Assembly (NCBI GenBank): GCA_020630045.1
Contig: JAHDCE010000097.1
Location: 1-10,130 of the forward strand
Length of the DNA: 10,130 nucleotides
Origin: Saprospiraceae bacterium
Lineage (GTDB): Bacteria > Bacteroidota > Bacteroidia > Chitinophagales > Saprospiraceae
Direction of reading: 5' to 3'
A model generated the notes under the pieces. The model searched no databases and had not been told where the DNA came from. It saw nothing but the letters and a program-made list of their open reading frames with translations. This document shows, in pieces, positions 6,691 to 10,130 of the stretch. The position numbers and the translations under genes are program-made. Each line of letters opens with the position of its first letter. The first letter of the stretch is position 1.

Positions 6691-7839
6691 TTAATACGAC
6701 TGCTGACGGCAAAGATATTGCCGCTGAATCCTGTTTTCCGGATATTTGTCACTGGCATACAACCAAATCAAAAAGAACCATTCCGCAGGTTTCATAAGGA
6801 TAAATACCAGATTGGAGACAACTTGATAATTAACAGCTTTATCAAGGGGGCGTGCCACCTTTGTATAACAGGCCCTTAGTCCACGATGGAACAATGGGAA
6901 ATACCACATTAAAGACTCTTCAAATGCATTCGCGATCATCAATTGGCGATTCACGTCAATCATACGTCCGTCCCTAATCCCTTTCCGTATCGGTTTCACC
7001 AACCTTTTATTCCCCCTAGAAGCGATGGTGCACAAATAATGTCCCCCTCCCGGGTCAGGAGGTGGCAGGTGATTCGAAAATGTATATGTAGTCGTTTCCG
7101 AAAAGGCTTTGATAAATGAAGTGGGTTCTTGACCGAAAATTAATAATATGGCTTGTTGCAACGCTATGAATGGAATCAATAATAAGAATAAGACGGGATG
7201 CTTGGAAGCATTACTTTTTAAGCCTTCTTCCATTTGATGGATAATCAGGCTATCATAAGTTTCGTCTTCTTCCTTTTTATTAATGGCCTCTACTTGCAAA
7301 TGGAAACGACGACGTAATTCCACGACCAACAACATCATGAATAAATGTGGAGCAAGTAGGGGAAACGTAATTAAAATAGGGACGAATCCAAAAACAGAAA
7401 ATGGCCCCAGTTGTATAGCTAGAAACAAGCAGAGTACCACACCTTGAGCCATCGCCAATAAAGATAAGGCTCGCATCAATGGTGGTGCTTTCTCACCTGA
7501 AATGACCGAAAACCAATAACCGATTGCACTGACCACATATAAAAATGCGATGGTTAATATATGATTATGGTTTAATGGCGTATAAAACAGTTCATTGAAT
7601 TGGGTATGGGGAGAAGCTTCGATGCTCAACCAAATTCCTCCAAGGGGGGCTATGATTGAAATCAAAAAGGGAGAAACGCTATGGTTGAATTTTGCCCAGA
7701 ATGAAAAATATTCGCTCTTGTACTCAGTCGGATTGAATTGATTTGTAAAACAACGAACAAAACGGGTAATTGTGCCTATTATGATAATGGATTGCAACAA
7801 AAACAAGAGTACACCTAAAATACCATAAATAACACTCAT
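6691..7839 (-). CDS. DUF6688-family multispanning membrane protein
   Basis: The 382-residue protein has about six hydrophobic segments in its first 235 residues (near 4-25, 55-75, 92-112, 120-170 and 216-235) and one near 345-362. A long polar region (about 236-340) lies between. This region begins GQEPTSFIKAFSET and continues through GGGHYLCTIASRG (C270) and RQLMIANAFEE, ending with KPAEWFFL and ENRIQRQYL. I recognise this pattern from memory as the DUF6688 family of Bacteroidota and some Firmicutes, whose function is not known. The conserved His and Cys (H267, C270) could be catalytic or structural, but nothing here proves it. It is the first gene of the minus-strand group; 97 bases separate it from the EEP-fold gene. 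Start is ATG 7839, facing a divergent plus-strand gene. Confidence 0.82.
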   Translation of the reverse strand: MSVIYGILGVLLFLLQSIIIIGTITRFVRCFTNQFNPTEYKSEYFSFWAKFNHSVSPFLISIIAPLGGIWLSIEASPHTQFNELFYTPLNHNHILTIAFLYVVSAIGYWFSVISGEKAPPLMRALSLLAMAQGVVLCLFLAIQLGPFSVFGFVPILITFPLLAPHLFMMLLVVELRRRFHLQVEAINKKEEDETYDSLIIHQMEEGLKSNASKHPVLFLLLIPFIALQQAILLIFGQEPTSFIKAFSETTTYTFSNHLPPPDPGGGHYLCTIASRGNKRLVKPIRKGIRDGRMIDVNRQLMIANAFEESLMWYFPLFHRGLRACYTKVARPLDKAVNYQVVSNLVFILMKPAEWFFLIWLYASDKYPENRIQRQYLCRQQSY

Positions 7840-7909
7840 AATCTTATTGATTCATAAACTTGGGGATGCAACTTCTTGGGGTAAGTTGTAACTTATATTG
7901 ATAAAAATC
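7840..7909. promoter_or_regulatory. Divergent promoter region with direct and inverted repeats
   Basis: This 70-base gap must hold the start signals of two divergent genes. CTTGGGG occurs twice, at 7859-7865 and 7875-7881. CAACTT (7869-7874) and AAGTTG (7883-7888) form an inverted repeat around CTTGGGGT. The layout is operator-like, but no regulator or clear promoter box can be named. Confidence 0.35.
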
Positions 7910-8425
7910 ATGATTGTGAAAAAAAATCTAATTCTGTTAGGACTTTGCTTGTTGTCCTTCTTGGGTGCTACAGCGCAAAAAATGCTTCAAATGGATAAGT
8001 TCGGAAAAAACAAATCCATGAACTTCTACATCGGGGATGAAGTTACCATGAAATTGAGCGGAGAAGATGGCTTTCATACCGTAATCATTCAGGATATCCT
8101 AGCAGACCAATCCATGATAATGACACAGTTCGGTCCGATTCATACCGATAGAATCGAAGCGATTCGAACATTTAAAATCAAGAAGGTCGGGAAATGGCTC
8201 TCCCTATCTTTCTGGAATTTTGGTGCTTCTTATGTAGGATATTCACTAATCGCCGCACTCGTAGGAGAGCCCCTAGGATGGGGCGTTCTCATTGTAGGGG
8301 CGGTTTGTGCAGGAGTGGGCTTATTGGCCAAGTTGTTATTCAAGAAACGAACTTATCGGATCGGCAAACGCAGAGGTATCCGTACGCTAGACCTGACACC
8401 GGTTCCTTTCGCTCCTTCTCCATGA
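7910..8425 (+). CDS. Small exported protein with C-terminal membrane helices, function unknown
   Basis: The 171-residue product starts with a classic signal peptide (MIVKKNLILLGLCLLSFLGATAQ) with likely cleavage after ATAQ. A beta-rich region follows (about 30-88), with IGDEVTMKLSGEDGFHTVII and the phrase IHTDRIEAIRTF. Small Bacteroidota proteins with this pattern are common and uncharacterised. Two hydrophobic stretches (about 95-112 and 118-138) then a basic end (KLLFKKRTYRIGKRR) suggest membrane insertion. I prefer ATG 7910; a TTG at 7898 would add four residues. It shares orientation with the large fusion gene 153 bases downstream but probably has its own promoter, so cotranscription is uncertain. 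I do not recognise a function. Confidence 0.75.
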   Translation: MIVKKNLILLGLCLLSFLGATAQKMLQMDKFGKNKSMNFYIGDEVTMKLSGEDGFHTVIIQDILADQSMIMTQFGPIHTDRIEAIRTFKIKKVGKWLSLSFWNFGASYVGYSLIAALVGEPLGWGVLIVGAVCAGVGLLAKLLFKKRTYRIGKRRGIRTLDLTPVPFAPSP

Positions 8426-8448
8426 AAATTATATCTATTTGACATAAG

Positions 8449-8474
8449 CCCTGAGAAATATGGACAAATCAGGG
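8449..8474. repeat. Weak inverted repeat downstream of the small exported protein
   Basis: CCCTGA (8449-8454) and TCAGGG (8469-8474) are exact complements around a 14-base loop. No T tract follows, so this is at best a poor terminator or a protein-binding site. Confidence 0.3.
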
Positions 8475-8509
8475 AAAGAGTTGTTAGCGAATTTTCGTTT
8501 TGATTGTCG

Positions 8510-8517
8510 TATATTTG
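8510..8517 (+). promoter_or_regulatory. Candidate -7 promoter box of the fusion gene
   Basis: TATATTTG matches the Bacteroidota sigma-factor -7 consensus TAnnTTTG exactly and lies 61 bases before the ATG at 8579. The usual TTG at about -33 is not convincing (nearest at 8481), so the promoter may be weak or need an activator. Confidence 0.4.
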
Positions 8518-8578
8518 GACATCACGCCAAAACCAATTCCTTCTTAGGAAACCGCAATTCAGAATAAGCAATAGCATA

Positions 8579-10130
8579 ATGACAACAAAACTAAAAACAC
8601 CGGAAACAGAAACTTTTCCGGAAGATTGGCCCGGAACGGGACCAATAGATTTGGATATTCATGACTTGCCCCACGCCTCTTCATCCACGGAATGGTGGTA
8701 CGTCAATAGTCATATAGAAACCAAACAAGGACGTAATTTTTCATTATTCGCCTCATTTTTCAGAAAAGCGATCGCCTTTGATCGCAAAGCGAATAAACCA
8801 GTATATGGATATTCGATTAGTTGGGCAATTTCCGACTTGGATAAGAAAGAATATCATGCCGTATCCATCATCGACAAATCCGCACCCAAAATCGGATTGA
8901 AAAGATTGAGAAACGGCGACCATACTAAGGATCCATATATTCGCAAAGCAGCCACGGAAATGTTGCGTAAAGGCAATATTCCATATCCGGACGAATTGTT
9001 CAAAGATGATCCGATTTGTGCTGAAGACCGACTTTACCTCAATTACGATGGAAACACCTATGAAAAACTAAAAGATGGTTCTTATGCCCTGCATTTAAGC
9101 CACGACGACCAAGTGAAAGCCGGGGCTGATCTCCGTTTTTTTCCCGAAAAACCGGTGACTCGTCACGGCGAAAACGGACTGGTTCGAGGAGCGTCCGCAG
9201 AGGATATGTTTTACTATTTTATTCCTAGATGTAGAGTCGAAGGAAGCTTGAGTATCGGCGAAGAAACATTCGAAATCAAAACGGCTACGGGTTGGTACGA
9301 CCATGAATTCGGCCATCATCGTGAAGAAGGCAAACAAACGAGTATGTCGAAAGACATCGCTTGGAATTGGATCGCTGTCCAACTCAGTAATGGATGTGAG
9401 TTGACCACTTACGAAATGATTGATCTGAAGCGGAACAAAAGCTGTGGTAAACTAGCGGTACTAATTGGTAAAACTGGCAAAAGACGCGTAGCGCGTGAAT
9501 TCAAATTCCACCCCATTCGTAGGGCGGGCCAGTGGACAAGCACAAGGACATTCAACGATTATCCGGTCGAATGGGAAATCGAAATTCCTACATTAAATAT
9601 CAGCCTTACGGCAAAAGCGGCCTTTCCGGAACAAGAGTTCGGAACCATCATCTCCAAACCGGCCTTCTGGGAAGGTCGGATGGAAGTAACCGGTAAAGCC
9701 GGGGGACGTAATGTGAAAGGAAAAGGCTATCTCGAAAGAAGTGGTTTCCACAAAACAGATACCCTCAAATCTTTCTTCAAAATCGTCAGTCGAGAAACCC
9801 TCAAGTCCATATCCAAAATATTACCGACCGCATTTCCACAACCCAAATTCGAAGCCCTCGTCTCCAAGGAGGGAAATAAAAACTTCACCAAGGGTTTGGA
9901 CAAAAAACAATACGTGGAAAATTTGATTCGCCCCATTCGGGAAATCACGGACAGAGGCGGAAAATCTTGGCGCTCATACGCGACCATCGCCTGTTGTGAT
10001 ATTGTCGGAGGAAATTCACAACCTGCCAAAGATTGGCTTGCCTTGCCGGAATTGATGCACGTAGGTTCCTTGATCGTAGATGATGTGGAAGACAAATCCG
10101 ACATCAGGCGAGGAGGCCCTGCTTGTCATC
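8579..10130 (+). CDS. CrtC/AttH-type lipocalin-like domain fused to polyprenyl diphosphate synthase (3' end outside window)
   Basis: The frame has 517 codons and no stop before the edge. Start is ATG 8579; no other ATG lies between it and the upstream in-frame stop at 8501. There is no signal peptide, so it is probably cytoplasmic. Residues about 30-392 form a CrtC/AttH-like domain: STEWWYVNSH (36-45), TGWYDHEFGHH (237-247, D241 in the conserved DH pair), AWNWIAVQL (from 261) and GYLE (383-386). In CrtC this fold adds water to a carotenoid double bond. After a linker, a trans-prenyltransferase begins near 435: GGKSWR (460-465) replaces the usual GGKxxRP, and DDVEDKSDIRRGGPACH (501-517) is the first aspartate-rich motif that binds diphosphate-Mg. 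About 240 further residues would be expected. The fusion suggests prenyl diphosphate synthesis coupled to product modification. Each domain call is strong; substrate is unknown. Confidence 0.9.
   Translation, partial: MTTKLKTPETETFPEDWPGTGPIDLDIHDLPHASSSTEWWYVNSHIETKQGRNFSLFASFFRKAIAFDRKANKPVYGYSISWAISDLDKKEYHAVSIIDKSAPKIGLKRLRNGDHTKDPYIRKAATEMLRKGNIPYPDELFKDDPICAEDRLYLNYDGNTYEKLKDGSYALHLSHDDQVKAGADLRFFPEKPVTRHGENGLVRGASAEDMFYYFIPRCRVEGSLSIGEETFEIKTATGWYDHEFGHHREEGKQTSMSKDIAWNWIAVQLSNGCELTTYEMIDLKRNKSCGKLAVLIGKTGKRRVAREFKFHPIRRAGQWTSTRTFNDYPVEWEIEIPTLNISLTAKAAFPEQEFGTIISKPAFWEGRMEVTGKAGGRNVKGKGYLERSGFHKTDTLKSFFKIVSRETLKSISKILPTAFPQPKFEALVSKEGNKNFTKGLDKKQYVENLIRPIREITDRGGKSWRSYATIACCDIVGGNSQPAKDWLALPELMHVGSLIVDDVEDKSDIRRGGPACH

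Noticed and set aside
6594..6758. Upstream extension of the EEP-fold gene to a start at 6758.
   Set aside because: It would overlap the 3' end of the DUF6688 gene by 68 bases and add a Phe/Tyr/Asn-rich segment; the ATG at 6593 gives the usual three-helix N-terminus.
2388..8277. The palindrome CCTAGG occurs eight times (2388, 2939, 3329, 3401, 4205, 4598, 5315, 8272), more than expected for a six-base word.
   Set aside because: All copies lie inside coding regions and seven of the eight encode Leu-Gly as CTA-GG; the eighth encodes Pro-Arg. Codon preference explains them better than a binding site or restriction signal.
8449..8474. Inverted repeat CCCTGA/TCAGGG as a terminator of the small exported protein gene.
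   Set aside because: The stem is only 6 bp, the loop is 14 bases and no T tract follows, so it is listed only as a weak repeat.
9727..10104. Minus-strand frame of 125 codons near the right edge.
   Set aside because: It lies opposite the prenyltransferase start, where the plus-strand frame has clear catalytic motifs.

Overview
The window comes from a chromosome of the phylum Bacteroidota, probably a marine or gliding Cytophagales-type bacterium. The signs are a C-terminal type IX secretion (T9SS) sorting domain behind fibronectin-like repeats, OmpA proteins with the GHTCD variant motif, a DUF6688 membrane protein, few Shine-Dalgarno sequences, and a TAnnTTTG-type promoter box. Base composition is moderate and AT-leaning. 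No rRNA, tRNA, CRISPR array, insertion sequence or phage gene was seen. No gap between genes reaches 300 bases.

Region 1 (1-900): the C-terminal end of a large secreted surface protein, closed by a strong intrinsic terminator. Region 2 (1013-2450): scpB, a condensin accessory subunit, overlapping an RluB/RsuA-type 16S/23S pseudouridine synthase gene. Region 3 (2577-5200): an inner-membrane-anchored protein with two OmpA-like units, then a membrane-anchored coiled-coil protein with two helix-hairpin-helix domains, then a bidirectional terminator. Region 4 (5245-7839, minus strand): a likely operon reading DUF6688 membrane protein, membrane-anchored endonuclease/exonuclease/phosphatase-fold protein with a degraded active site, and a DgkA-type lipid kinase. 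Region 5 (7910-10130, plus strand): a small secreted/membrane protein of unknown function, then a large open reading frame that runs off the window.

That last frame is the most interesting object. It has 517 visible codons without a stop. It joins an N-terminal CrtC/AttH-type lipocalin-like domain (the family of carotenoid 1,2-hydratases) to the start of a trans-prenyltransferase, and the window ends just after that enzyme's first aspartate-rich motif. The sequence therefore predicts a two-domain terpenoid enzyme: one half makes a prenyl diphosphate and the other may hydrate, cyclise or bind a product. I know of no characterised enzyme with this arrangement.

Two other points deserve attention. 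The phosphatase-fold protein in region 4 lacks the acidic and histidine residues needed for catalysis. The coiled-coil/helix-hairpin-helix protein of region 3 is predicted by charge to face the cytoplasm, so it could link DNA or a protein partner to the membrane.
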